Translations under genes and position numbers: made by a program
Notes under the pieces: generated by a model
Told to the model about the DNA's origin: nothing
Databases searched by the model: none
What the model saw: only the letters and a program-made list of their open reading frames with translations
From: Novosphingobium hassiacum
GTDB lineage: Bacteria > Pseudomonadota > Alphaproteobacteria > Sphingomonadales > Sphingomonadaceae
Assembly (NCBI RefSeq): GCF_014196055.1
Contig: NZ_JACICY010000019.1
Span: 1-39,691 of the forward strand
Length of the DNA stretch: 39,691 nucleotides
Direction of reading: 5' to 3'
In this document: positions 1 through 9,125 of the stretch, one piece after another
How the letters are laid out: every line of letters starts with the position of its first letter
Numbering within the stretch: the stretch's first letter is position 1

Positions 1-95
1 CCGACATTCATATCTGGGCGGCATCAGCCCGCTCGCGTTCGAAGCCAAGGTGGCTTAATGAGATAGGTGACCGGCACAAAACCGTTACAAGTCCA
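1..95 (+). mobile_element. 3' end of an IS3-family insertion sequence
   Basis: Bases 2-58 read RHSYLGGISPLAFEAKVA followed by a TAA stop. This is the typical C-terminus of the IS3-family DDE transposase (OrfB). About 35 bases later comes a probable right terminal inverted repeat (about 71-95) ending in GTCCA, as expected for an IS whose opposite end begins TGGAC. The rest of the IS lies outside the window, so copy number, target duplication and group cannot be judged. The reading frame just downstream seems to begin abruptly at the IS edge, suggesting the IS landed in or deleted part of a gene. Confidence 0.75.
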
Positions 96-421
96 AGCAG
101 CTCCAGGCGCGGTTCGTGGAGACCTACGCTGATCGCCTTCACGACGAGATCGAAGGAGAGCTGACTCTGCCCCAGTTTGCGCCGGTGAGCCGTCCCGGCA
201 TCGCGGGCCAGGGCGATGTCCGCGCGCGCGGTCCCAGTAGTGGCAGCGGATCAGGCAGTGTCGGTGCCGCTCCCGGCTCGTCGGGGATCAGCGAAGAGGT
301 GCGCGCGGCACAGACACGTGGTCGTGGGCGGATCGATCAGTCGAGGGGCAACCTCGACGCTGTCACCCGCGGCGCCAAAGGCGCATCGGAAGAGGCCGCA
401 GATGAGGTCAAGGAGTGGTAA
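96..421 (+). pseudogene. C-terminal fragment of a conjugation protein (TraG-like?), truncated by the IS
   Basis: The frame is open from the IS junction through the GTG at 116 to the stop at 419-421 and has high third-position GC, so it looks coding. No good start or ribosome-binding site exists near 116, and the frame runs back into the IS end, which suggests a 3' remnant. The protein is hydrophilic, with a Gly/Ser-rich stretch near the middle and a charged tail ending DEVKEW. It resembles in style the disordered C-terminus of F-type TraG mating-pair proteins, and TraD and MobF genes lie in the same window, but the match is from memory and weak. A different transfer protein is possible. Confidence 0.4.
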
Positions 422-425
422 AGCC

Positions 426-632
426 TCAGAGGACGAGATCGTTGACAATCACAAAGGCGATGTATGCGGAAAGCAGGGTGAAAATCGTAACTAGAGCCGC
501 ACGGCCCCAGGGATCGGCCCATGTCTTCTTCCACCGGTAGGCAGTTAAACGATCTTCTGCGATTGCGCGATCGAGTTCCTTGAGACCCTTCCAATCTTCG
601 GTCGCAGCGGGGTGGTCAGATGATTTCAACAT
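426..632 (-). CDS. small single-pass membrane protein, unknown function
   Basis: I chose the ATG at 632 (68 aa, beginning MLKSSDH) because AGGTG sits about 7 nt upstream; an in-frame ATG at 659 would add 9 residues. The first 45 residues are charged and amphipathic. They are followed by one hydrophobic segment of about 20 residues (ALVTIFTLLSAYIAFVIV) and a very short tail NDLVL, so the protein is probably an N-in membrane protein. It is convergent with the truncated transfer ORF, with 4 bases between stops. Function is not recognised; it may be a conjugation accessory protein or simply lie at the edge of the BREX island. Confidence 0.6.
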   Translation of the reverse strand: MLKSSDHPAATEDWKGLKELDRAIAEDRLTAYRWKKTWADPWGRAALVTIFTLLSAYIAFVIVNDLVL

Positions 633-679
633 GGGGCACCTAATCGAATTGAGTGGCACTCCAAAACTGCCGCATTATC

Positions 680-702
680 GCGCATTTTGGGGCTTTATGC
701 GC
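680..702. repeat. 6-bp inverted repeat downstream of the minus-strand BREX arm
   Basis: GCGCAT (680-685) and ATGCGC (697-702) form perfect arms around an 11-nt spacer in the only noncoding gap (660-754) at the end of the long minus-strand operon. There is no clear U-tract on the minus strand, so I do not call it an intrinsic terminator. It could help end the operon or mark the island boundary. Confidence 0.25.
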
Positions 703-754
703 TGATTCTGACATATAAAACCATGGCCGCCAAGGGGTTGTTGATCAGCATTTT

Positions 755-3700
755 TCATGAACTCAGTTCGAGATATCGGCAGAATGCATTTGCGAGCTGC
801 ATCTGACGGGGGGTGCGGCATTCGGCCTCGAAAACTTGCGGCGACCCCACAAGGATCGTGACGCATTTGGCGCGTGAGGTCGCGACGTTGAGCCGGTTGA
901 GACTGTAGAGAAATTCCATGCCACGCGGGGCATCCGCGTGCGAGGAGCTTGCCAGCGAGTAGATCGAGATGGGCGCTTCCTGGCCCTGGAACTTGTCGAC
1001 CGTTCCTACCCGCGCTTGCGGCAACCGCCGTTGGATCTCAAAAACCTGAGCATTGTAGGGCGCAATGATCAGGATGTCGTCGATCCCGATCTGGCGCTCT
1101 TCGCCAGCCCGATCGACCCATGTTGCGCCTTGCGCCAGGATGTTACCGACAAGTTCGGCGATTACATCTGCCTCTTCGGTCGAACAATTCTGATTGCCGG
1201 TATGTTCGACAGGCAGGAACCGAAGGCCTGTTCCATTGGCAATCCCGGTCGCTTTGACGGTTTGCCCTGCCGCCTCTGCCTTCGATGCAAGCTTTGCCTC
1301 GTAGAACAGCTCTGACGTGAATGCGCAGATATCCGGGTGAAGCCGCCAAGTGACGTCGAGAAACAGGCCTTCGTCCGGTGCGATGGTTTGCTTACCGGAG
1401 AGCAGGTGATCAAGAGCAGAGCAGCCGGTGCCGTCGGGGTGGCTGCCTTGCATTGGCTGGTCGAGTTGCTGGGGATCTCCGAGCAAAATGAGGGTCTTTG
1501 CCGCTTGCGAAACCGCAAGCACATTTGCCAGGGACATCTGCGCTGCCTCATCGACAAAAAGGACATCGAGATTCTCAAAGGCGTCCTCTGTCGACCATAG
1601 CCAAGCGGTTCCGCCCGCGACGCTGCAATCTGCTTTGAGCGCCGCGAAGACTTCCGCATTGCTCTTTTTGGCGAACCGTAGCCGGTCTGTCGGATCGTCT
1701 TTGTTCCCGCCTTTCGGCTTCTGAATGCAGACCAGCGGAGTATCGGTTTCGTCTGCCACCTCGACCACCTTGTTCAGCAGGTTGCGGATCACTTCATGCC
1801 CATTGGCGACAATGCCGACTTTCTTGCCTTGGCGGACCAGCTCGCAGATCATGTGCCCGCCGGTGTGGGTCTTGCCAGTGCCTGGAGGCCCCTGGATTGG
1901 CAGCACCCCCGCTGAGATGAGCGGGGCGATACGCACCCCCGCATCGAGCGGCTTTTCCCCTTCGAGCCGAACTGCGGTGCCATCTGCAATGCGCGGCGCC
2001 ACACGCATCAGCATATCACGGGCTGCGCGGTACGATTCTCCTTCGATCATGCCGTTCTCGCAGACGTAGGTTGCCAGTCTGACGAGCGATTCTTGCATCG
2101 GCTTGGAGGAGACAAATTCATGCACGAAAACGGCCGCAGGATGCTCGCCCGCCATAGCGGATGCTTTCTTGATATCGACGGTCCGTTGCTCGCGCGAGAT
2201 GTCCTCGATGGTCCCGAACGTCTGACCGCCTTGCACCTTGAGACCTTTACCCGCGCGGATATCAGCCTCTTGGGTCGGGAACCTGTATCGGTCGATCGGG
2301 CACTTGGCAGTGCCGCCAACGGTCTCAATGAAGGTGAGACCGGCCAACCCCGAGCGCTCGTCGAGCAGCTCCTCTGCCGAGAGATCGCTGAGGCGGAAGT
2401 ATTCCCACCAGGTCGCCTTCTCTTCGCGTCGATGCCACTCGAGAAGATTGGCAAGCAGCCAACGCGCATGCTGCTCGGCGCTGCGCTCGGCAGGGTCGAC
2501 CGGGACATCGGCGGTCAACTGTTCGATCAGTGGAGTAATCAGTTCCAGCCATTCAGACAGGCCTTCGCTCGGCCCGCTCTCCCCCGGTTCTGGTCTCGTT
2601 AGGTCGATGCCCTGAGCAAGGAGCTTGGCCCGCTCGATTTCAAGCCAATCGCGCAGGACTTGCGTGGAAACACAGTCGTCGCGGTTGTAGGCTGCGACGG
2701 TCTGCTTATCCTGCGGGAGAATTCCGGCGGCATCGTTGAGCTCGAGGCTCACCTGCAGACGGTTAAGCGCCAGGTTGGCATCGGGAAGGCTGGCGTCCCG
2801 CGTATAGCCGTAAAGCGGCTCGAGCTTCTTGATGGAATAGCTCTCTACGCCGGCACGCAGCGAATGACGCACGACGCTCAGCAGATCCACGAACACCAAG
2901 CCGCGCAGCAATGAATCCAGTGCGTCTTCGCGAGTGCCGTATCGGCCCATCAGCCGCTTGAGTGCACCGGTTTCATAGCCCCCATAGTGGAAGACATGGA
3001 GCTGCGGATTTGTCTTCATCCGTTCGAGCACGAAATCGATGAAGGTCTCGAATGCTGCCTTTTCGCCGGCCCGGTCGAGCGCCCAAAGCCCGCGATAACG
3101 GGGCTCACCATTATCGTGGAAGTGAAAGCCCAGCAGGTACTCGAGCCCGTGTTGGCCGACGAAGGAATCCCCCTCGAAGTCGAGAAAGATGTCGCCATCA
3201 CATGGCTCGGGCAGGCAATTGAGGCCAAACCCTGCGACCGGCGCTAGAAGCTCGTAACGCAGTTCACCACTGGCTTTGGTTTCAAGCTGGATTCTCGCCT
3301 GCTCGCGGACACGGGCGAGCGACTCTTTTGATCCTCGCTCGGGCTTCCATTGCAGCGGTAGCGGTAGCTCAGCGAGCCCCGTTGCCGTTGTAACCCCATG
3401 ATCCTTGAGCTCGGCAATCTGCATGGAGGAAATGCCTGCCACAAGGCAGAGGTGATCATCATCGCGGCGTTGCTTGTCGCAGCGGGCGCTCCAATTGCAG
3501 ATATCGCAGTTTGCCGCCGGCTCCGGGTAGGTTTGAGCGGGTTCCTCGCTTCCGATCGCTCCGAGCAGACCGAGCTTCACCTGCCGATAATAGGCGGCAA
3601 AATCTGCAAGCCGATAACGCTCGGGTTCAAAGTCGGTCCACGGCGGAATAACGCTGGCGAAGACCGGCAGCACGCCTTGCACTTCTCCAATGAGTTCAGA

Positions 3701-4153
3701 GTAAAGGCACAGCTGGAGTACGGTGCCGCCTTTGGTTTCCCGGGCAAGCTTGGTGTCGGCGGCCTCGTAGGACCAATTGCCGAGGTCACTTGGTGTTTCA
3801 ACGCGGCGCAGAATATCAGCACGGCCCGCCCAGGAACCCCCTCGCAGTGCGCCCTGGACGATCACCTCAACGCCTGCGCGCATGGCGGCGACGGTTTGCA
3901 TAACAGCATCTTCGCTGACATCAACGCCTTCAATCAGAACGGACGTCAGGCCCTGGGCGCGCAGATGGTCGACATAGGCCAATTCGTGCTGCTTGCCGCG
4001 CTCCCAGAGCGCCTCAAGCGCAGGATCGAAGAATTTCGGACGCGAGTGCTCACCGCGCGCTGCCGCATGCTCCAATTGGGTCAAGTGCCGGCAGTTCAGA
4101 TACCCCACCAGATCTGTTGCGCTGAGACGCGGCGTTCCATTTTGAATTTGCAC
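755..4153 (-). CDS. TM0106-type RecB-like nuclease fused to RNase H-like domain and SF1 helicase
   Basis: 1132 aa with three modules. Residues about 1-235 are RecB-like PD-(D/E)XK nuclease: GRAD, then EAADTK, then QLCLY, ending in a Cys cluster (CDICNWSARC) like the iron-sulfur-type clusters of such nucleases. Residues about 310-490 look like an RNase H-fold exonuclease (FLDFEGD, HYGGYE, DLLSVV). Residues about 730-1130 are an SF1 Dna2/Upf1-type helicase with Walker A GPPGTGKT at 755-762, DEAAQ near 869, and a C-terminal GTVDKFQGQEA motif. The GTG start at 4153 has GGAGG about 8 nt upstream. It is last in the minus-strand BREX arm but separated from brxHI by 215 nt, so it may have its own promoter. 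Likely job: processing foreign or damaged DNA. The family assignment is solid; a role in BREX is inferred. Confidence 0.85.
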   Translation of the reverse strand: MQIQNGTPRLSATDLVGYLNCRHLTQLEHAAARGEHSRPKFFDPALEALWERGKQHELAYVDHLRAQGLTSVLIEGVDVSEDAVMQTVAAMRAGVEVIVQGALRGGSWAGRADILRRVETPSDLGNWSYEAADTKLARETKGGTVLQLCLYSELIGEVQGVLPVFASVIPPWTDFEPERYRLADFAAYYRQVKLGLLGAIGSEEPAQTYPEPAANCDICNWSARCDKQRRDDDHLCLVAGISSMQIAELKDHGVTTATGLAELPLPLQWKPERGSKESLARVREQARIQLETKASGELRYELLAPVAGFGLNCLPEPCDGDIFLDFEGDSFVGQHGLEYLLGFHFHDNGEPRYRGLWALDRAGEKAAFETFIDFVLERMKTNPQLHVFHYGGYETGALKRLMGRYGTREDALDSLLRGLVFVDLLSVVRHSLRAGVESYSIKKLEPLYGYTRDASLPDANLALNRLQVSLELNDAAGILPQDKQTVAAYNRDDCVSTQVLRDWLEIERAKLLAQGIDLTRPEPGESGPSEGLSEWLELITPLIEQLTADVPVDPAERSAEQHARWLLANLLEWHRREEKATWWEYFRLSDLSAEELLDERSGLAGLTFIETVGGTAKCPIDRYRFPTQEADIRAGKGLKVQGGQTFGTIEDISREQRTVDIKKASAMAGEHPAAVFVHEFVSSKPMQESLVRLATYVCENGMIEGESYRAARDMLMRVAPRIADGTAVRLEGEKPLDAGVRIAPLISAGVLPIQGPPGTGKTHTGGHMICELVRQGKKVGIVANGHEVIRNLLNKVVEVADETDTPLVCIQKPKGGNKDDPTDRLRFAKKSNAEVFAALKADCSVAGGTAWLWSTEDAFENLDVLFVDEAAQMSLANVLAVSQAAKTLILLGDPQQLDQPMQGSHPDGTGCSALDHLLSGKQTIAPDEGLFLDVTWRLHPDICAFTSELFYEAKLASKAEAAGQTVKATGIANGTGLRFLPVEHTGNQNCSTEEADVIAELVGNILAQGATWVDRAGEERQIGIDDILIIAPYNAQVFEIQRRLPQARVGTVDKFQGQEAPISIYSLASSSHADAPRGMEFLYSLNRLNVATSRAKCVTILVGSPQVFEAECRTPRQMQLANAFCRYLELSS

Positions 4154-4368
4154 GAAGTAGCCTCCGAAAAATCAGCTTGTTTCAGCTTTGGCGAGCCCTA
4201 CCGCGCGTTGCCGCATCTGTTGGGCAACTGCCTGCCGGGAACCAAGCTCGACACTCATCGCGTGGATCCGCGGCAAACCGGTCCGACGCGAAAGCACCGG
4301 GGCTGTTAGAAAGCGCAGAGCTTAGCCAAACAAGGTTTGCGCCATGAGGATGGCACCTGCTTGCGACA

Positions 4369-6363
4369 TCAGACACCGTCGATCCCCTCTACTGCTTTGA
4401 GCCAGCAGCGGAAGGGTGCCCATGGGACGGACCGGCGTTGCTCATCCGCCCTGAGCCGATCAGAAAGTTCTGAAATAAACTTGCTTGAGTTTGTAAATTT
4501 GGATGCCACGCGAACAGGCAAGTCATTGGCAGCTTCCGCTCTTGCCGCAATCGATCGAATCCAATCCATTGAGAGCGAAATGCTACTCATTGGTCCGGTA
4601 ACACCGAACGGAAAAGCTTCGAATTCTTCGCCTGTTTCTCTTGAAAACACAGCGGAAAGAAGGCGGTTGTAGGTTTCTCCACCCCACGTTAGCAGCTTTT
4701 CGGGACCTTCTGTTCGCCAACGGTCCGGGTTCTCGCCTAGTTGGCGAGCGAGGCCTCGGATCACGGCCCTGCCCGTCACAATCTTTCCCCCGCTACCTTG
4801 GATTTTAGCCAATCGGCGAGGGTCAGTCGCCACATCGCCCAGATATGATTTCCCGTCCTCTCCAATTTTAAGTTTGCGCATTTGTCCGCCAAGAAAAAGT
4901 GCGCCGCCAGCGCTCCCATCCGCGTCTTTGAGCGCCACATCCCCTGTCCGAAAATCCAATACAGATGGTCCGGCCTGTCCCGCGATAACACTATGAATCT
5001 TTCCTGCATCGGCTTCATCTAACAGGCGATCACATGGAATGAGTGCTCCGCGCACATCTTGCATGCATCCGGTATCCAACATATCGCCGACAACCGCAGT
5101 CAAGTCGCAACCAGCCTCTTTAGATAAATTGCTAATATTCAACGCCTTTTCTTGGCGAGTTGCTCGCCAACACAAACTCAATGCCTGCTGAAACTCGACC
5201 GACGGCCGCTGGTATTCGAACGTGTCGTCGATTTCCCCTCGAGCACCGCAATCAACCAACGCCCGGTAAATGCGCTCGTCGCTCTCATCTCGACGGAAAG
5301 CAACAACGCGGCACTTGCCAGTTCTGCGATTGCCCCGTCCAATCCGCTGCAAGAACGCGCTCACTGTCGGAGGTGGGTCGGCCAAAACTACCGCATCAAT
5401 ATCGCCAATATCTATACCGATCTCCAGCGTGGAGGTTGCCACGCAAATGCCATACCTCTCGGTGCGCATACGCTGTTCGACCATCTCGCGTTGCGAAGCG
5501 GCCAGGGAACCGAAATGGAGGTGAACCGGCCAGCGCGATCCCTCCAGTTCCCGGTGGAGGTGAGCAGCCAAAGCATGGGCACCGTTTCGCGAGTTGGCAA
5601 ACACCAGAACTTTTTCGGCTCGGGTACGATTGATCCAATCGGCCAAGACCCGAGCCTGTTCGGGCGACGGACCATCGTTTTCCGCGCAAGCGAGTAGGTC
5701 GAGGTCGATTTCACGAGCAGTTCCGCTGGAAATGACTTCAGGGTTGTTGCCCAGCCATAGGCGGGCGACACCTTGCATATCGTCGAGTGTCGCAGTCATC
5801 CCAACCAATTGAAAAGCATCACGCAATGAGCGTGAAGGCTGCGCAGCCACGCGCAGTCGATCGATCACATGCCGAAGTTGTTGTCCTCTCGGTTGCCCAT
5901 GCAGAAGATGGATTTCGTCGATTACCAAGGCCCGAACGTATGAGAGTGCTGCTGGTCTGCGCAGTTGCAAGGAATCCAGCGCCTCAGGAGTAGCGAGAAG
6001 GCAGAATGCGCCGTCTGGAGATCTGAACTCATGGCGATCCCCTGTATAACGGGCGATAGCTTCCGGAAACCGCGTTCCCAGATACCCCACGAGCCGTTCA
6101 TAGAGATCGTTCACCAGGGCCTTGGTTGGTGCCACATAGACCGTTGACAGTCTTCCTCGCGCAAATGAGCGGTGACGCTGGAATAGCGGCGCAATGGCCG
6201 CTTCCGTTTTTCCGGAGGCCGTCGGTGCGGCGAACAATATGTTTTGCCCGCGGACGATAGCGGGCATGACCAGCCGCTGGCTTTCGTAGGGGCGCCTGCC
6301 GTCAAAAAAGATCGGCAAGGCATCCGGCATCATCCGGGCGAGCGTGGCACGGTCGTCATTCAT
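4369..6363 (-). CDS. brxHI: BrxHI, Lhr-like DEAD/DEAH-box helicase of BREX
   Basis: 664 aa from the ATG at 6363. The frame is open back to 6447, but the ATG at 6363 sits in ATGAATGA, overlapping the stop of the upstream ATPase gene, which is typical translational coupling. SF2 motifs: Walker A APTASGKT (46-53), APTKAL (78-83), DEIH (149-152), VFANSRNGA, and motif VI QRIGRGNRR. The C-terminal third is less conserved. BrxHI is the Lhr-type helicase of BREX types 2 and 6 and is normally adjacent to BrxD, as here. It probably translocates on or remodels nucleic acid in the exclusion complex; the exact step is unknown. A stand-alone Lhr helicase is less likely given the neighbours. Confidence 0.82.
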   Translation of the reverse strand: MNDDRATLARMMPDALPIFFDGRRPYESQRLVMPAIVRGQNILFAAPTASGKTEAAIAPLFQRHRSFARGRLSTVYVAPTKALVNDLYERLVGYLGTRFPEAIARYTGDRHEFRSPDGAFCLLATPEALDSLQLRRPAALSYVRALVIDEIHLLHGQPRGQQLRHVIDRLRVAAQPSRSLRDAFQLVGMTATLDDMQGVARLWLGNNPEVISSGTAREIDLDLLACAENDGPSPEQARVLADWINRTRAEKVLVFANSRNGAHALAAHLHRELEGSRWPVHLHFGSLAASQREMVEQRMRTERYGICVATSTLEIGIDIGDIDAVVLADPPPTVSAFLQRIGRGNRRTGKCRVVAFRRDESDERIYRALVDCGARGEIDDTFEYQRPSVEFQQALSLCWRATRQEKALNISNLSKEAGCDLTAVVGDMLDTGCMQDVRGALIPCDRLLDEADAGKIHSVIAGQAGPSVLDFRTGDVALKDADGSAGGALFLGGQMRKLKIGEDGKSYLGDVATDPRRLAKIQGSGGKIVTGRAVIRGLARQLGENPDRWRTEGPEKLLTWGGETYNRLLSAVFSRETGEEFEAFPFGVTGPMSSISLSMDWIRSIAARAEAANDLPVRVASKFTNSSKFISELSDRLRADEQRRSVPWAPFRCWLKAVEGIDGV

Positions 6364-7822
6364 CCCAAGGCATAAACTCGCCGGAAATCTGCCCAGCCGC
6401 GGCAGAAAGAAGTTGTACAAGCTCGTCCGCGTCCATTGCGGTATCACGACTCATCAGCAAGGCCGGTATGAAGCCCACCATTTTGGTCCATTGCCGGAGT
6501 ATCCGGTCCTCTTCGGGCGTCTCTTCGAAATGATGACGGAGAGTGGCCGCGAGGCGCGCCCTCAGGCCTGCGTCAGACAGCATCGCAACCCGAGGCCCCA
6601 GCTTGGTTGAAGTCTGCTCGAGGAAATGCTGACACCACTGTTCATAGTCGGCGCCACTTGGAGCATGAAGGTGTAAAACATCGTCCTCGTCGTGGATCAA
6701 AACGCTCATCTCGCCTGCTTTGCGCTTTAGATCCTGCGTGTCTTCTCCTTCGGTCAGACCAACGAATAGGGCAAAGTGTGGACCTTCTTTCCAGAAATCC
6801 GGGATACTGAACTCGTATTCGTAATCGCAATCAGGTTTGCGGAGCTTTGGCTGCGGTTTGTGGGCGCAGCGCGATATAACGTCGAAAAAATTGTTAGCCC
6901 TAATATAGCGGTTGAACGAGTAAGTTCGGACGTGCTCCGCCTCGTCGATCACGATTGCGAGCCCCTTGTAACCCAAGGCTTTCAGTATTTCGCTCAGCAC
7001 AACGAGATGAAACGCATAGACGAGGGCGTTGTCCTTCGTCTGCGGCATGCTCGGGATCGCTCTTCGATGGCCGGTGCGCCAGCTAATCGAACGTATGGCG
7101 CTGATTTGCTTCACTTGTCCCTGAAGCCAACTGACCGCTGCCACATAAGCAGTATCGTCACGCCGATGGGAAAGGTTGAGAAGTGCCTCCAGCCCATAGC
7201 TGAACCATGGCGAACGCTTGAAGTATGGCAACGATCGGATCGCGTCCCAATGGTCGCGAATTTCCTTCACCAAGTCGATGAAGTCTATATTCTTGCTGCC
7301 GTCCGCCTTCTCGGGGAACTCCAGCCCGCTCATAAGCGCCTGGTAAACCGTTGACGGTTTCGCGGGATCGGCGGCCTTTGGATCGAGTTCAATGGTTGCA
7401 GTAACCCAGCCCTGGCTCAGAGCCACGGCTCTCACAAGTTGAAGGTGGTGCGACTTACCGGAACCGTAATAGCCCATGAAGACCCTACACAGCCCGTGCG
7501 TGTCCGCGCCCGAAAGTAACGCTTCGATCTCCTTTGACGCGGCATTTCCACCTATTGTCAGGTTGACCAGCTGCTCGGGTTCGCCTGGGACAACACCCAG
7601 ATTCACCGCTTCGAATGCTTTGCGAAAGGCCACATCGTTGAGTTGCTTGGGGCCTGCAGTCGAGCCTGCCAGATTGGACACGTTGTTCCGCGGCAACAGC
7701 TCGTCGGAATCGACGTCGATGGTCTCGCCAAGAAAATCAACCGTCGCGGTATCGCCCAGGATGGCGATCACCTTGCCTATGCCGAATTCCGCATGCTCGA
7801 CTTGCGCGCCTTGGGCAATCAT
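6356..7822 (-). CDS. second BrxD-type (DUF2791) ATPase with N-terminal Tudor-like domain
   Basis: 488 aa. Residues about 5-45 (VEHAEFGIGKVIAI, then GDTATVDFLG) follow the small beta-barrel pattern found at the C-terminus of UvrD/PcrA and in CarD-like RNA-polymerase-binding modules. The rest is a P-loop ATPase of the DUF2791/BrxD type: Walker A YYGSGKSH (118-125) and Walker B IVIDEAE (D293, E294). Its start overlaps the brxD stop (ATGA) and its stop overlaps the brxHI start, so the three genes are translationally coupled. It is a distant paralogue of the neighbouring BrxD, not a recent duplicate: sizes and N-termini differ. It may form a hetero-ATPase with it. The Tudor-like call is by pattern only. 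Confidence 0.75.
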   Translation of the reverse strand: MIAQGAQVEHAEFGIGKVIAILGDTATVDFLGETIDVDSDELLPRNNVSNLAGSTAGPKQLNDVAFRKAFEAVNLGVVPGEPEQLVNLTIGGNAASKEIEALLSGADTHGLCRVFMGYYGSGKSHHLQLVRAVALSQGWVTATIELDPKAADPAKPSTVYQALMSGLEFPEKADGSKNIDFIDLVKEIRDHWDAIRSLPYFKRSPWFSYGLEALLNLSHRRDDTAYVAAVSWLQGQVKQISAIRSISWRTGHRRAIPSMPQTKDNALVYAFHLVVLSEILKALGYKGLAIVIDEAEHVRTYSFNRYIRANNFFDVISRCAHKPQPKLRKPDCDYEYEFSIPDFWKEGPHFALFVGLTEGEDTQDLKRKAGEMSVLIHDEDDVLHLHAPSGADYEQWCQHFLEQTSTKLGPRVAMLSDAGLRARLAATLRHHFEETPEEDRILRQWTKMVGFIPALLMSRDTAMDADELVQLLSAAAGQISGEFMPWDE

Positions 7823-9108
7823 GCATCACCCTCCAGTGGCGGCTCGTGATCATTTACGAAATCGCTTGCCTCTTGATCTGTAATAAGTCGTTGTCCATCC
7901 TTCTGCTGGTCAAGGAATCGGCAATATTGATAGACAAAAAAGCGAGGTTTAGGCGTTTCAAACAAGACACCCTCCTGCGCTATAACAAGCTCTTTCATAT
8001 TCTGGATTTGAGTATCCATTTCCCACGAAATTTCATTTGCGCGCGCAAATATTGCGAGCAAACGCTCACCAATTTCAAAAATCACCTGACTGGAATTGGT
8101 GTCCTCAATATTGATGAGTGGAACCATAGGGCTTGCGGGCGAAAAGGCCTTACTCCCTATTCGGTCCTGTAGGGCGCGGTAGGTGCTGATTACCTCCGAC
8201 CTGAAGTCGGGCGTTGCCGCATATAGAAACATTACGCCGCCGAACTCGCCGTCAGCGTTCTGATTGATCATCGTCAACAGATTCTCGATGGCTTGCTTCT
8301 GCTTGATCGATCCTCTGCGGAAAGATGAAGTACGCGTGCCCTCATCGAAAGCGATAAAAAATCCCTTGTAACCCATCCTAGTCCGCAGAAAGGCGATGAC
8401 GGTCTTAAGGCGCCGAAATGCGTTGTCGTCCCGCGCTGGCTCGAACATTCCGTGGTTCTTAAGCGCCGTCGAGCGAATGTTATCACCGCGAACCCAGCCA
8501 ATAATCTCGTTATCGATCACCGATTCACTTGCACCGCATGCGATCTTGAGCAGCCGTTGGCTCAAAGCGGTAAGCGCGGTAGCCATTTGCTGGTCGGGCG
8601 CACCACGCCACAGCCCCCCAATCTGTTGCTCGATTTGACGCTGCACGACCTCTGGTACATCTCCGCCCGGTTCGGCACCGAGCTGGCGGATACGTCGTAG
8701 GATCCAACTCTCCAGCAGCACCTCGATGCCTTTCGAGTCAGCTCCGTCGAATTGGGCATCTGCGGGCGGTAGGAAGGACTCCATTATTGCTCGGAAGATC
8801 GCGGCCGGCGAATTGAATGGGCACTCCGCCCCCACCGTAACGATCGACGTCACAACGTCTTGCTCACTCGCTTTGGTTGCGAGGCTGTTGATGAACTGGG
8901 TCTTGCCGCTACCGTAGTCACCTTCAAGATATTTGAAGCAACCGATACCGTCGGCAAGCTCACCGCGGAAGTAGTTGTGATCGAGAGCATCGAGGATGTG
9001 ACCCGTGCCGACGTTCAGAAAATGCGAGTACTTACCCGGCGCGATTGGTGAATTAAGCAAGCCGGATATGACGCGCCGCGCGTCCACTCTACTGATCGCG
9101 AGTTCCAA
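7819..9108 (-). CDS. brxD: BrxD, BREX ATP-binding protein (DUF2791 family)
   Basis: 429 aa, close to the usual BrxD length of about 430-450. P-loop Walker A GDYGSGKT at 63-70 and Walker B FIAFDEG (D255, E256). The N-terminus (RVDARRVISGLLNSPIAPG) resembles the BrxD lead-in before the P-loop. BrxD belongs to BREX types 2 and 6 and is usually paired with BrxHI; here the pair is separated only by the second BrxD-like ATPase. Spacing is 17 nt from the upstream gene, with a 4-nt overlap downstream. Of the two ATPases, this one fits classical BrxD best by size and lack of an extra N-terminal domain. Confidence 0.75.
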   Translation of the reverse strand: MELAISRVDARRVISGLLNSPIAPGKYSHFLNVGTGHILDALDHNYFRGELADGIGCFKYLEGDYGSGKTQFINSLATKASEQDVVTSIVTVGAECPFNSPAAIFRAIMESFLPPADAQFDGADSKGIEVLLESWILRRIRQLGAEPGGDVPEVVQRQIEQQIGGLWRGAPDQQMATALTALSQRLLKIACGASESVIDNEIIGWVRGDNIRSTALKNHGMFEPARDDNAFRRLKTVIAFLRTRMGYKGFFIAFDEGTRTSSFRRGSIKQKQAIENLLTMINQNADGEFGGVMFLYAATPDFRSEVISTYRALQDRIGSKAFSPASPMVPLINIEDTNSSQVIFEIGERLLAIFARANEISWEMDTQIQNMKELVIAQEGVLFETPKPRFFVYQYCRFLDQQKDGQRLITDQEASDFVNDHEPPLEGDA

Positions 9109-9125
9109 ATTCGTTCTCCCGTTAT

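Noticed and set aside
3398..4309. 303-codon plus-strand open frame opposite the TM0106-type gene
   Set aside because: It is antisense to clear nuclease-domain motifs and has no recognisable family. High-GC DNA commonly leaves such shadows open.
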